A DNA stretch of 64,000 nucleotides from Hyphomicrobium sp. ghe19 (GCF_902712875.1 NZ_LR743509.1:1488001-1552000); one strand, 5' to 3'. Positions 35,885 to 43,085 are shown, counted from the first letter of the stretch. Translations and numbers: made by a program. Notes: a model not told the origin generated them from the sequence alone.

Positions 35885-36306
35885 CACTTCTCTCCCTGAG
35901 ACAGTGCTCGGATGGACTTGGCGACAGCATCGCAAGCGTCTGCTTGATAAGCATACGGGCCGTGGTCGTCGAGGCGGCCTTCCGCAATTGCTCTGTCAGC
36001 AAACTCTTGCCAGAGCGAGCGGTTGGACTCCGCCACTTTCGCGCACATCTCTATGGTCTCTGTACGGATGGTGGAGAGTTGAGAACGGAGCGCGGTGATC
36101 TCAGCGTCTTTCGACGGCTGAAGGCGCGCCACGATCTCCGCCTCGACGGCGTCGCGCCATTTGTTTACGGCTTCCCATTCCGGCGTTCCGCAAACGAGGC
36201 GCTTGTCGCCATTCGGTTGCCTGACCCCGACAAATTCGCGGCGCTCTAGCTCGCCCTCCGCGAATGATCCGATACCGGCGGCGAACATTTTGATATTATC
36301 AGTCAT
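35884..36306 (-). CDS. Prophage hypothetical protein with IEMCAKVAE motif, longer paralogue
   Basis: A 140-residue protein. The N-terminal half has RREFVGVRQPNGDKRLVCGTPEWEAVNKWRD split by charged residues; the C-terminal half has TIEMCAKVAESNRSLW and VAKSIRALS, paralogous to the gene downstream. The function is unknown. Such modules are common in early regions of alphaproteobacterial phages. Confidence 0.6.
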   Translation of the reverse strand: MTDNIKMFAAGIGSFAEGELERREFVGVRQPNGDKRLVCGTPEWEAVNKWRDAVEAEIVARLQPSKDAEITALRSQLSTIRTETIEMCAKVAESNRSLWQEFADRAIAEGRLDDHGPYAYQADACDAVAKSIRALSQGEK

Positions 36307-36308
36307 TC

Positions 36309-36743
36309 TCACTCTCCCTTTAGGTCTGTTGAGGAAGGGATTTGGTTCATGTGAGCAGCGGGACGCTCGGGTTCTACGTCACGGTCACCGATCGACGGCG
36401 GATTAGCTTTCGCGAGAGCTGCAATGGCGCGCTCAGTGGCGTCCCAGCAGTATTTCCGACCAGGGTTCGGAGCGAGGTTGTTAATGCGCTCGTATCCGAT
36501 GACGGTGAGCACCAACGCCTCCAGCGCCTCATAGAGATCTGGAGCCGCTGCGATGATTGGCTTGTCTTCGTCTTTCACCGACACGTAGCTGGCACCATTC
36601 TTAGCCAGACCAGCGCCTAAGACGAGGAACCCGCCATCGGCGACCAGTTCGCCGCTATCCCAGGACCAAGGTCCCGGAGTAAATTGCGGGAAGTCAGGTG
36701 ACCGTGAGGTCGAGTCCGCAAGTGATTCAGAAGAATGAACCAT
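36309..36743 (-). CDS. Prophage FTPGPW-family protein with shared N- and C-terminal tags
   Basis: A 144-residue protein. The core has FTPGPWSWDSGELVAD and IIAAAPDLYEALEALVL, a conserved phage protein type of unknown function with a second copy at 43477-43746. Its first 17 residues (MVHSSESLADSTSRSPD) recur at the start of two other genes, and its ending (EPERPAAHMNQI) recurs in two others. The tags are encoded by the mosaic elements at 36699-36742 and 36343-36387. Confidence 0.65.
   Translation of the reverse strand: MVHSSESLADSTSRSPDFPQFTPGPWSWDSGELVADGGFLVLGAGLAKNGASYVSVKDEDKPIIAAAPDLYEALEALVLTVIGYERINNLAPNPGRKYCWDATERAIAALAKANPPSIGDRDVEPERPAAHMNQIPSSTDLKGE
36343..36387 (+). repeat. Mosaic element, forward copy 1
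   Basis: TGGTTCAT, 28 variable bases, then TCACGGTCA. It is one of six related elements in 36.3-39.3 kb. This copy encodes the C-terminal tag of the gene at 36309-36743. Confidence 0.65.
36699..36742 (-). repeat. Mosaic element, reverse copy 1
   Basis: Read on the minus strand: TGGTTCAT, 27 bases, TCACGGTCA. It encodes the N-terminal tag of the gene at 36309-36743. With flanking sequence it is nearly identical over 58 bases to the copy at 37421-37464. Confidence 0.7.
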
Positions 36744-36755
36744 TACCTTATTCCT

Positions 36756-37025
36756 TCATATTTGGTTCATGTGAGCAGGGTCGCTCTCGGGTTCGTCAGA
36801 ACGGTCACCTAGGCTTCCGAGTGAGGCGAGAAGCGCTTTGATGGCCTTCCGAGCAGCGCGCCGAGAGCGGTCGTCCATGGCGGTCTCAACCATCGCGTTG
36901 TCGCATTCTTTGATGGCGTCGCGCGCAACTGACCGCAGAATGTGGGCAAGCCCGGACCATTGCGCTTCGTCTAGGCCTCCCGCTTTGCCAGCGATCTGAG
37001 CCATCTCATCGAATTTGTCAGCCAT
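36756..37025 (-). CDS. Prophage hypothetical protein
   Basis: An 89-residue mostly helical protein (MADKFDEMAQIAGKAGGLDE at the start; many Ala, Arg and Asp). The function is unknown. Its ending DEPESDPAHMNQI is the shared C-terminal tag encoded by the mosaic element at 36763-36807. Confidence 0.55.
   Translation of the reverse strand: MADKFDEMAQIAGKAGGLDEAQWSGLAHILRSVARDAIKECDNAMVETAMDDRSRRAARKAIKALLASLGSLGDRSDEPESDPAHMNQI
36763..36807 (+). repeat. Mosaic element, forward copy 2
   Basis: TGGTTCAT, 28 bases, AGAACGGTCA (two changes from the consensus end). It is 20 bases from reverse copy 1, so the two form a large inverted repeat at 36699-36807 between genes. Confidence 0.6.
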
Positions 37026-37135
37026 AGCCTCTCCTCAGAAAATAAAGGCCACCAGCGCCGCTCGGCATCCTTTCGGGTAGCCACATCCCCGCACGCCGTA
37101 CGAGGAGTTGTTTGCCAGGCGCTGGTGGTTCCCTC

Positions 37136-37465
37136 TCATGCTTCCTCGGCCGCCAGGGGCGAAGCATGGTTCAAATTCACTAGAGATAGTTTTGAGCGCC
37201 GCTCTTTGACCGCTTTAGCTTCGGCCTCTACATCCAGAAGCAAAAGGATTTGGGCCTCCACTTGCTCCTTGAACTGATCTAGATCGGACATCCACATGAA
37301 GACGTTGACGCGTGTTCCGATAATTTTCCCGTCAGCCACCCATCGCGCGATCCCGCCCTCCTCAATGAACTCAAGTGTCATCGAAATCTTGCGACCGTTC
37401 AACTTGCGGTAAAGGTCAGATGACCGTGAGGTCGGGTCCGCAAGTGATTCAGAAGAATGAACCAT
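37136..37465 (-). CDS. Prophage hypothetical protein with shared N-terminal tag
   Basis: A 109-residue protein. The first 17 residues, MVHSSESLADPTSRSSD, are the shared tag; the body (KLNGRKISMTLEFIEEGGIARWV, then a helical Lys/Glu-rich end) has no recognised family. ATG at 37465 is used because the tag element ends there. Confidence 0.55.
   Translation of the reverse strand: MVHSSESLADPTSRSSDLYRKLNGRKISMTLEFIEEGGIARWVADGKIIGTRVNVFMWMSDLDQFKEQVEAQILLLLDVEAEAKAVKERRSKLSLVNLNHASPLAAEEA
37421..37464 (-). repeat. Mosaic element, reverse copy 2
   Basis: On the minus strand TGGTTCAT, 27 bases, TCACGGTCA, matching reverse copy 1 with two changes over 58 bases of element plus flank. It encodes the start of the gene at 37136-37465. 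Confidence 0.7.
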
Positions 37466-37469
37466 TCCC

Positions 37470-37763
37470 TTATTCCTTATTCTTACTGGGAGTGAGATAG
37501 GATCGCGCTTCAATCGCGCAGCCACATACGTTGCTGTCCCACGATGGGCCCGCACACGGCAGTCTCCCGAGAAGAACCCCGCACTCGTTGTCTCCGCGGA
37601 CCTTTATGAGCATCGCAGTCTGCAGCTCTTCCACTCTTGCTGATAGACGGTCACGGTCTTCAAGCGCTGATAGAATGTCGGGGATTGCGATCGGCTCCCC
37701 GTTACGAAGGATCGCGGCACCGTCGCTGCAAACGCCCTCGCTGTATTCCACGGTCTCAGGCAT
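37470..37763 (-). CDS. Prophage hypothetical protein
   Basis: A 97-residue protein starting MPETVEYSEGVCSDGAAIL. A short coiled stretch (SALEDRDRLSARVEELQTAM) and several cysteines in the C-terminal half are the only visible features. It overlaps its upstream neighbour by eight bases. Confidence 0.5.
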   Translation of the reverse strand: MPETVEYSEGVCSDGAAILRNGEPIAIPDILSALEDRDRLSARVEELQTAMLIKVRGDNECGVLLGRLPCAGPSWDSNVCGCAIEARSYLTPSKNKE

Positions 37764-38001
37764 CTTTGTTCTCTCCTGAAGTGGGGAGGGGTGAAGCACC
37801 TGCTGAACTATGCGGATAGACTTGAACTTGGTACGCCGCCGCCGTGTTCAGGAGCCCCAGCAGCCGCGAAAGGGACTGCGTCGTAATCATGTCGCCTCGC
37901 GCTGAGCAGACAGAGATGTTTTGCACGATCGCGTCACACCACTCCTGCGTCGTCGCAAACGGCGAATTTGGAATGTTCAGAGTTACAGAAATCGTGTCCA
38001 T
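37756..38001 (-). CDS. Prophage hypothetical protein
   Basis: An 81-residue protein, MDTISVTLNIPNSPFATTQE at the start, with no recognised domain. Tight packing with its neighbours and a continuous leftward operon support it as a real gene. Confidence 0.5.
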   Translation of the reverse strand: MDTISVTLNIPNSPFATTQEWCDAIVQNISVCSARGDMITTQSLSRLLGLLNTAAAYQVQVYPHSSAGASPLPTSGENKDA

Positions 38002-38004
38002 AAT

Positions 38005-38619
38005 TCACTTCCCCTTCCCAGCATCAATCTCATTGCGTACATCGCGGGCTTTGCGGAGATCGGCGAGCGAGAAATCCTCAAACGGATGCGCGTTGACGCT
38101 CCCGAAGCCTAAGCTGTCGGGCACATCATCGCGGTACTGTTCGGCCAGATCTGCAAACGGCTTCACCACCTCTAGCAGCGCGTCTCTTTCTGCGAGTGCT
38201 TTCGTGAGGGCGGCTGCCAATTCGGTTTTGTGAGCCTTGACAAGCCTGATTGCCTCGTCGCGGCAGCATATGCCGTCGTATTGTTCATCTCGTTCTTTGA
38301 TCAGCTTGTCTCTCTCGGACTGAAGCTGCGTAAGGGCGGCTTGAAGTTCGGTCATTGGGGCCCGGTCGGGAGAGTCGTCACTCCCTGTTCGGCCTACGTC
38401 GTCAGCTTGGCCTTCGCCTTCGACGATAATCGGCTCTGCAACTCGCACCGGGTTAATGGTTGCCCTCGCTTCATCTCTCTCTTTGATGAGCGAGTCGATA
38501 AGGTCGGCGGCTTGCAACTCCATCTCAGAAATTCCGAGACATCCCGCTTCTCGCGCCAGACCCACGCTCTTTCTCAGGAGCGCTACGAGTTCCGCTGGTT
38601 GCAGCACTGTCTCAGCCAT
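38005..38619 (-). CDS. Prophage coiled-coil protein
   Basis: A 204-residue protein rich in heptad-like helix, with IKERDEARATI and LQSERDKLIKERDEQYDG repeats in the first two-thirds and a short globular end. The function is unknown. The start MAETVLQPAELVALL at 38619 is preferred to an in-frame upstream codon because the upstream gene ends at 38625. Confidence 0.55.
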   Translation of the reverse strand: MAETVLQPAELVALLRKSVGLAREAGCLGISEMELQAADLIDSLIKERDEARATINPVRVAEPIIVEGEGQADDVGRTGSDDSPDRAPMTELQAALTQLQSERDKLIKERDEQYDGICCRDEAIRLVKAHKTELAAALTKALAERDALLEVVKPFADLAEQYRDDVPDSLGFGSVNAHPFEDFSLADLRKARDVRNEIDAGKGK

Positions 38620-38624
38620 GGTGC

Positions 38625-38915
38625 TCACCACAGATCCTCCGTGTAAAGTTCCCGCATCGTTGGAGCCTTCTTGAGTTGTCCGGCGGCCCACGCAATGCCA
38701 AGGGCTTCGACGCGAGACACAAAGCGCCCTTGGTCGGTCAGGAAGCCCTGGTCATCCGGCTGCGCGTACCGCGTGGCATCCGGCTTATCAAGCGTGCCGC
38801 AAAGCGTGTTGATGATCGTCCAGTGTCGCGCGGGTGGCGGCATACTTAGCGCCACGTCGCCAATCTTCACAGCGGCGGCAATAATGCGCTCTTCATCTGA
38901 AATGGGCTCTGCCAT
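38625..38915 (-). CDS. Prophage conserved hypothetical protein
   Basis: A 96-residue protein. PPPARHWTIINTL and DDQGFLTDQGRFVSRVEALGIAWAAGQ are recognisable pieces of a conserved phage protein of unknown function common in alphaproteobacterial and coliphage early regions. It starts MAEPISDEERIIAAAVKIGD. Confidence 0.6.
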   Translation of the reverse strand: MAEPISDEERIIAAAVKIGDVALSMPPPARHWTIINTLCGTLDKPDATRYAQPDDQGFLTDQGRFVSRVEALGIAWAAGQLKKAPTMRELYTEDLW

Positions 38916-38920
38916 GGCTG

Positions 38921-39313
38921 CTAGAGCGCTCCTTCTGATGACTGAGATAGAGCTTCCTTCTCTTTTGAGAGGGAAGGTTGGTTCATGCTGACAGCGTCGC
39001 TTGGCTCTTCGAACTCACGGTCACCGTTCGTCAGCAGTCGCTCATACGCTTTGAATTGCTCTGTCGGCGGCTTGCCGGACCGAACATCGTCGGACATCAC
39101 TGACCAGAGATCTGGCAGGCAGGCTGTAAACTCTCCGACGGCCTCACGAAGCGTATGACCGGTCCCTGTAGCGCCCCGTAAATCGTGAGATGTCGCGATA
39201 TAGAACGGGCCAGTTGGAAGGTCATAGCGACGTACGCTGATTGAAAGCTCAGCAGCAGGCTGGTCCGATGACCGTGAGGTCGTTGCCTCGGGTGATTCAG
39301 AAGAATGAACCAT
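38921..39313 (-). CDS. Prophage HicB/DUF1902-like protein with shared tags
   Basis: A 130-residue protein. The centre, ISVRRYDLPTGPFYIATSHDLRG followed by GHTLREAVGEFTACLPDLW, resembles the partial RNase H fold of HicB/DUF1902 proteins. No HicA toxin gene is next to it. The first 17 residues (MVHSSESPEATTSRSSD) and the ending (EEPSDAVSMNQP) are the shared tags, encoded by elements at 39269-39312 and 38979-39023. Confidence 0.55.
   Translation of the reverse strand: MVHSSESPEATTSRSSDQPAAELSISVRRYDLPTGPFYIATSHDLRGATGTGHTLREAVGEFTACLPDLWSVMSDDVRSGKPPTEQFKAYERLLTNGDREFEEPSDAVSMNQPSLSKEKEALSQSSEGAL
38979..39023 (+). repeat. Mosaic element, forward copy 3
   Basis: TGGTTCAT, 28 bases, TCACGGTCA; it encodes the C-terminal tag of the HicB-like gene. 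With 39269-39312 it brackets that gene in inverted orientation. Confidence 0.65.
39269..39312 (-). repeat. Mosaic element, reverse copy 3
   Basis: On the minus strand TGGTTCAT, 27 bases, TCACGGTCA. It encodes the N-terminal tag of the HicB-like gene and shares GATTCAGAAGAATGAACCAT with the other reverse copies. Confidence 0.65.
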
Positions 39314-39387
39314 TTCGTCCTCCAGTAGTAAGAGCGAGAGCAGGAGCGTTCATGGTTTCGAAGAAGCACATGGCGTGGCCCGCGAGA

Positions 39388-39546
39388 TCAGTTTTCATAT
39401 TCCGTCTCCCTTCCGCGCTCCCAGAGCCGCCAAGCATCAACAGCTTTTTGGTAATCGAAGATCGTTGACGTCTCGTCCGCGAGCGCTTTCTCTGCTGCCA
39501 GCAGGGAGAATTCACGGAGCGTCATAGGCGTCACGTTCCTTTTCAT
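39388..39546 (-). CDS. Prophage small hypothetical protein
   Basis: A 52-residue protein starting MKRNVTPMTLREFSLLAAEK, helical and charged. The ATG at 39546 overlaps the stop of the methyltransferase gene by four bases, which supports it. Confidence 0.5.
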   Translation of the reverse strand: MKRNVTPMTLREFSLLAAEKALADETSTIFDYQKAVDAWRLWERGRETEYEN

Positions 39547-40193
39547 TCGATGTTTTCGAAGATCTCTTTGCGGATACAGGTGTAGAGCGCGTCGCGCGCG
39601 ATGTAGGCGGAGAACGCCGGCGGAATGGCTTCGCGTAATTTGTCGCGCGGCATCCATTGAATGCCCATCGCATCGCGGGCGAGCTGCACACCGCTGAAGT
39701 TCCCGACGACGTGGATGAATTCACCGTCCCGAACGGGCCGTCCCATCTTGCGGAGCGGTGCGACGTGTTCCGGGTGCGGTGGCGCCGTGATGGGCCAAGA
39801 GCACTCAAACAGCCTGTGCCTGTAGGTGCGTAAGCCAAACATCGCGCCGCAGAGTTCGATTGGGTTGATGAGCGGCGCTCCGACGACATTCTCTATGCAG
39901 TACGGAATGCCGGATGCTTTTAGAATGGCCCGCGTCGGCGCGATAAGATCCGGGTGCTCGTTGTCTTGAATGCGCTGGCAGAGCGTGTAGGCTTGGCACG
40001 GTGGCGATGCCCAAATGAAATCAAAGCCACGGACGTTGATTGCCGTCGCGTCTGCCTGAATGAAAGGGAAGGGGTAGTGCGGCTGCGGCTCGATATCCAC
40101 ACCGATGACATCGAAACCCGCGCGGTGCAGCCCCTCTGAGGCTCCGCCGGCACAGCAAAAGAGATCCAATGCTTTTGGCCGCCTCGTGCTCAT
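39543..40193 (-). CDS. Phage DNA (cytosine-5) methyltransferase
   Basis: A compact 216-residue C5 methyltransferase. Motif I is ALDLFCCAGGASEGLHRAGF, motif IV with the catalytic cysteine is WASPPCQAYT, motif VI is YCIENVVGA, and motif VIII-like RHRLFECSW follows. The usual large target-recognition domain is very short, as in many phage enzymes. It may protect phage DNA from restriction; no partner nuclease gene adjoins it except the HNH gene just upstream. Confidence 0.85.
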   Translation of the reverse strand: MSTRRPKALDLFCCAGGASEGLHRAGFDVIGVDIEPQPHYPFPFIQADATAINVRGFDFIWASPPCQAYTLCQRIQDNEHPDLIAPTRAILKASGIPYCIENVVGAPLINPIELCGAMFGLRTYRHRLFECSWPITAPPHPEHVAPLRKMGRPVRDGEFIHVVGNFSGVQLARDAMGIQWMPRDKLREAIPPAFSAYIARDALYTCIRKEIFENIE

Positions 40194-40227
40194 ATCCCCG
40201 TCCGTTCCCCTATTGGTGCTTCACCCG

Positions 40228-40569
40228 TCATCGCTTTACCCAATCGCCATTGGCTTTATGTTTCCAGCCACTTGCCTTTGAGCCGGGTATGGGACGGGAC
40301 TTCTTGCGAGCGTTGATGCGCTTCTCAAATCCGCTACGCGTCTTGTCGATCTCCGGCCGGCGCTTGCGAGTCTTCGCATCGTGGCAGCGCTTGCGCATCA
40401 CACGGCAGTTCTCAAGCGTCGGCTCGCCGCCAATCGTGTCCTCTTTGATGTGATCGTATTCCGGGCCGTCCCCAGCGATGATCTTGACGCCACAGCCGCA
40501 TTCGCAAATGCCGCCGCTTCGCTGCCATGCCGCCAGCTTCACTTTCTTGGAGAACTCCTGACGGCTCAT
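40228..40569 (-). CDS. HNH endonuclease-family protein
   Basis: A 113-residue protein with a compact HNH domain: zinc-binding CECGCG, then EYDHIKEDTIGGEPTLENC and RVMRKRCHDAKT giving the His-Asn-His residues. It could act in recombination or DNA packaging. The ATG at 40569 overlaps the upstream stop (ATGA) and was preferred to 40575. Confidence 0.8.
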   Translation of the reverse strand: MSRQEFSKKVKLAAWQRSGGICECGCGVKIIAGDGPEYDHIKEDTIGGEPTLENCRVMRKRCHDAKTRKRRPEIDKTRSGFEKRINARKKSRPIPGSKASGWKHKANGDWVKR

Positions 40570-40751
40570 CTCCAACCCCGCTGTTTTTCAATCTCATCGT
40601 CGACGTCGATCACCTGAAAGCGTACTTCTTTGCGTATATCGAACTGGTTCAGAGGATGGCCAACCGGCTGTGAAATCCACTTCGCAATGATGATCCACGC
40701 GAGAACGAATGCCACCACGAGAGCAATTGCTCGGACGTATTCGACGGTCAT
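40566..40751 (-). CDS. Small single-span membrane protein
   Basis: A 61-residue protein with one transmembrane helix (AIALVVAFVLAWIIIAKWI, residues 8-26) and a charged cytoplasmic tail. It overlaps both neighbours by four bases. The function is unknown. Confidence 0.6.
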   Translation of the reverse strand: MTVEYVRAIALVVAFVLAWIIIAKWISQPVGHPLNQFDIRKEVRFQVIDVDDEIEKQRGWR

Positions 40752-41485
40752 TCGAGCGTTCCTTCCAAGGCTTCAATCTTGTCGAGGAAGTAATCTTTCG
40801 TGACCTGAGGAACGCCCGGGTTCTTCATCATGTGGGCGTTGTCGGCGCGGAGTTGGTGCAATTGCTTTGCCGTCTTGCAGCTATCGAGCGCAGCCTTGTA
40901 GTTGTCAGCCCACGACTTGATCACAACGTCGGTCAGAGCTTCAGCGTTCTTGATGGCGCGCGGCTTGTGTTCGGGCTCATGCGGCGTTGCTTCGGCGCTG
41001 TCGTCTTCAAGCGTTGACATGCCCAGCATCTTGGCCAGACAGTTCTTCACCGCGTTCGTGAAGGCCTTGGAGTAGTCCTTGTCGTTGAAGTCCGTGCCGG
41101 CGCCCCACGCCCCAGTGACGATACGATCTTCGCCGTCGTCAACCGATACGAAGTGGCCGTCGATGTAGACCGCCGTCTTGTTGCCGGTCACCTGCACCCC
41201 ATCGCGCTTCATCACGGGATAGAAGACGATGCCGTTCGCTAGAAGCGCCGACTTGGCAAACGTCACGACCTGCGCCGACGACACGCCTTTATAGGAGAAG
41301 GACGCGCCGTCTTTCGTCTTGCCCTTTATGTCGGCGTCAAGCGTGATGACCTTCACATCAGATTGTGCTCTTGCCAGTCGGAGATAAACGCTGTCGTCTG
41401 ACTTCCATTTCTGAGTGCTTGCCGCGCTGTCAGCCACTTCCACTCGTCCATCGTCACTGGACGGAGCCTCAGCCACGCCTCCCAT
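40748..41485 (-). CDS. ERF-family single-strand annealing protein
   Basis: A 245-residue protein. SYKGVSSAQVVTFAKSALLA, VSVDDGEDRIVTGAWGAGTD and DKDYSKAFTNAVKNCLAKML are the ERF recombinase signature. It would anneal single strands in phage recombination and circularisation. ATG at 41485 has a GGGAG ribosome-binding site five bases upstream; longer in-frame starts exist but overlap the upstream gene more. The overlap is 133 bases even with this start. Confidence 0.8.
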   Translation of the reverse strand: MGGVAEAPSSDDGRVEVADSAASTQKWKSDDSVYLRLARAQSDVKVITLDADIKGKTKDGASFSYKGVSSAQVVTFAKSALLANGIVFYPVMKRDGVQVTGNKTAVYIDGHFVSVDDGEDRIVTGAWGAGTDFNDKDYSKAFTNAVKNCLAKMLGMSTLEDDSAEATPHEPEHKPRAIKNAEALTDVVIKSWADNYKAALDSCKTAKQLHQLRADNAHMMKNPGVPQVTKDYFLDKIEALEGTLE

Positions 41486-41730
41486 ATCTCCCAATGGTCG
41501 GTCAGCACGCGCCCGCGGGTTTCGAGCCGGAACCTTTCGGGCTCCGTTAGCTCCCCCGTTGTCCAGTCGATCTCCTGGCTCAGATAGATGCGAGCCGGAA
41601 TCCAGATCTTGCTCCATGCTTCCAGTCTCCTTTTGAAGTACCCGCATTCCGGACCATCGGTGTGCACGGCCCCCGTTTGATTTGCGCGCCACCACGCCAG
41701 TTGCTGATCGAGCGGCGTTGGCGTTCTCAT
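41353..41730 (-). CDS. Prophage conserved hypothetical protein
   Basis: A 125-residue Trp- and Arg-rich protein (RTPTPLDQQLAWWR at the start; SQEIDWTTGELTEPERFRLE and WEAWLRLRPVTMDEWKWL later). Similar proteins occur in phages upstream of recombination genes; the function is unknown. It overlaps the ERF gene in another frame. Confidence 0.55.
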   Translation of the reverse strand: MRTPTPLDQQLAWWRANQTGAVHTDGPECGYFKRRLEAWSKIWIPARIYLSQEIDWTTGELTEPERFRLETRGRVLTDHWEIWEAWLRLRPVTMDEWKWLTARQALRNGSQTTAFISDWQEHNLM

Positions 41731-42182
41731 TCGATGTCGACTCGTACCGTCGGAACCTTGTCGTCGTCTTTCGTCTCGCGTAAGCCGTTCAACAGATCGA
41801 CCAATGGTCCTGTGCGCTCTAAGGCTCCGCAGTCTTGAGCCTCACGAAGGAAATGCATCTGGGCTTTCCCAAGCTCTTCCGCCGCGAGCGTCACCGCGTT
41901 GGCGCGCTTCTCGACGTAGGAAAGATGGAGGTCTTCCCGCTCTTGGTTTTCCTTGCGGACTTGCTCGAGAGCGATTTCGGCGCGCATCAGTTCAGCTTCA
42001 GCCGTCGTCAGCCGATCATTCGCGCGCTTGGCGGATTTCGCAGCTACGTCGAGTGGAAGCTTTCTGACAGAGGCGAGCAATCCAGCTGGAGGTTCTGTCT
42101 TCTCTGCGTTTGGAACGGCGTCTCGCCAGCTTGCGCCTTGTGCTTGATGGCCTTCGGTGCGGCCGAGAAGTTTGTTCAGCAT
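41727..42182 (-). CDS. Prophage coiled-coil hypothetical protein
   Basis: A 151-residue protein with a long helical middle (KRANDRLTTAEAELMRAEIA, then EQVRKENQEREDLHLSYVEK). No family was recognised. It overlaps both neighbours by four to seven bases. Confidence 0.55.
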   Translation of the reverse strand: MLNKLLGRTEGHQAQGASWRDAVPNAEKTEPPAGLLASVRKLPLDVAAKSAKRANDRLTTAEAELMRAEIALEQVRKENQEREDLHLSYVEKRANAVTLAAEELGKAQMHFLREAQDCGALERTGPLVDLLNGLRETKDDDKVPTVRVDIE

Positions 42183-42646
42183 GACCGAGCCCTCCGATAG
42201 AATTCGAGATCGTCGCGAAGCCGCTTATTTTCAGCTTCGAGATCGGCAACGCGCTTTTCCTGAAGCTCCAGCGGGATATGCTTGGCGACGGCTTCTCGGA
42301 TCGCTCCAGAGTCATACCGGTCGCGAAGGGCATACCGATTCAGCGCCCACTCTTTGCCGCCGAGTAGAGCTTCCACGCTGTCGTCGATCTGACGCCACAT
42401 CGCCCCTTGCAGGTTGCTTTCTACGTCCGAAAGCAAGAACGTTTGAACGTCATCCCAAATGGTCTCGCGGATCTTGTCCGTTGCCGTTTTGGTGATGTCA
42501 TCGATCAGCGGCTGGAACTGCTCCGCTTTGAAGTGCTCCACATAGCGCTGAACCACGCGCTGTGAAGCGAAGTAGGCGGGACCAAGAACATCTCTCTTTA
42601 TGCCCTCGAAAATGTCGTCGTCTGTGATGCCAATGGCTTCGCTCAT
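42176..42646 (-). CDS. Prophage hypothetical protein
   Basis: A 156-residue, mostly helical protein beginning MSEAIGITDDDIFEGIKRDV and ending in a Leu/Glu/Lys coiled coil (LEAENKRLRDDLEFYRR). The function is unknown. The start at 42646 follows the stop of the microprotein gene by one base. Confidence 0.55.
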   Translation of the reverse strand: MSEAIGITDDDIFEGIKRDVLGPAYFASQRVVQRYVEHFKAEQFQPLIDDITKTATDKIRETIWDDVQTFLLSDVESNLQGAMWRQIDDSVEALLGGKEWALNRYALRDRYDSGAIREAVAKHIPLELQEKRVADLEAENKRLRDDLEFYRRARSC

Positions 42647-42647
42647 C

Positions 42648-42740
42648 TCATCCCCCAAACCAAATCCAAATCAGCGCCAAGATCACCGGACTACTCGCTA
42701 CGATTGCCAGTCCTATTGCTTCGAGTAGCCTTCGATCCAT
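42648..42740 (-). CDS. 30-residue membrane microprotein
   Basis: A very short gene: MDRRLLEAIGLAIVASSPVI then LALIWIWFGG. It is one transmembrane helix with a positive N-terminus. It begins directly after the stop of the preceding microprotein frame (TAG at 42743-42741). Confidence 0.4.
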   Translation of the reverse strand: MDRRLLEAIGLAIVASSPVILALIWIWFGG

Positions 42741-42993
42741 CTATCCTCCCGCTATTCCACTCGGCATCATGAACACCACGCCCACTGCGAGAACCGCGAA
42801 GCAGAAGAACAATGCGAGCCTCACATTCGGCCTGTCGTTGTCGCTTCTCGCGGTCGCGGCGCACGTCTGCGTATTTTTCATCCCGAACTCTCCACCAAAA
42901 TCGAGCCAAACTATCTTTGCTCTCGCGCCAACACTGCTGCGCAAGCTCTTCACACCGGCACGCTTCGAACAGATACACTTGGACCGGGTCCAT
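42691..42993 (-). CDS. Prophage hypothetical protein
   Basis: A 100-residue protein starting MDPVQVYLFEACRCEELAQQ and continuing with an Arg/Asp-rich helix (FWWRVRDEKYADVRRDREKR). The start codon shares a base with the stop of the upstream microprotein. The C-terminal third is low in complexity and overlaps another short frame, so the two compete. Confidence 0.45.
   Translation of the reverse strand: MDPVQVYLFEACRCEELAQQCWRESKDSLARFWWRVRDEKYADVRRDREKRQRQAECEARIVLLLRGSRSGRGVHDAEWNSGRIDGSKATRSNRTGNRSE
42741..42881 (-). CDS. 46-residue membrane microprotein
   Basis: MKNTQTCAATARSDNDRPNV, then one hydrophobic helix LALFFCFAVLAVGVVFMMP. A GGAGAG ribosome-binding site lies seven bases before the ATG. 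It lies inside 42691-42993 in another frame. Confidence 0.4.
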   Translation of the reverse strand: MKNTQTCAATARSDNDRPNVRLALFFCFAVLAVGVVFMMPSGIAGG

Positions 42994-43085
42994 CAGTCGT
43001 CGTCGCTTCGCATGAGACCGTCGACGAAACGTGCGAGGCCGAACACCAAAGCCACGCAGATGATGGTGAGGAGGAAGGTGATCAT
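42993..43085 (-). CDS. 30-residue membrane microprotein
   Basis: MITFLLTIICVALVFGLARF, then VDGLMRSDDD: one transmembrane helix and an acidic tail. It overlaps the upstream stop by four bases (ATGA) and the downstream start by one (TGATG), strong signs of coupled translation. Confidence 0.5.
   Translation of the reverse strand: MITFLLTIICVALVFGLARFVDGLMRSDDD

Noticed and set aside
38921..39313. HicAB toxin-antitoxin pair
   Set aside because: A HicB-like domain is visible but no HicA-type gene lies beside it, so only the single gene is called.
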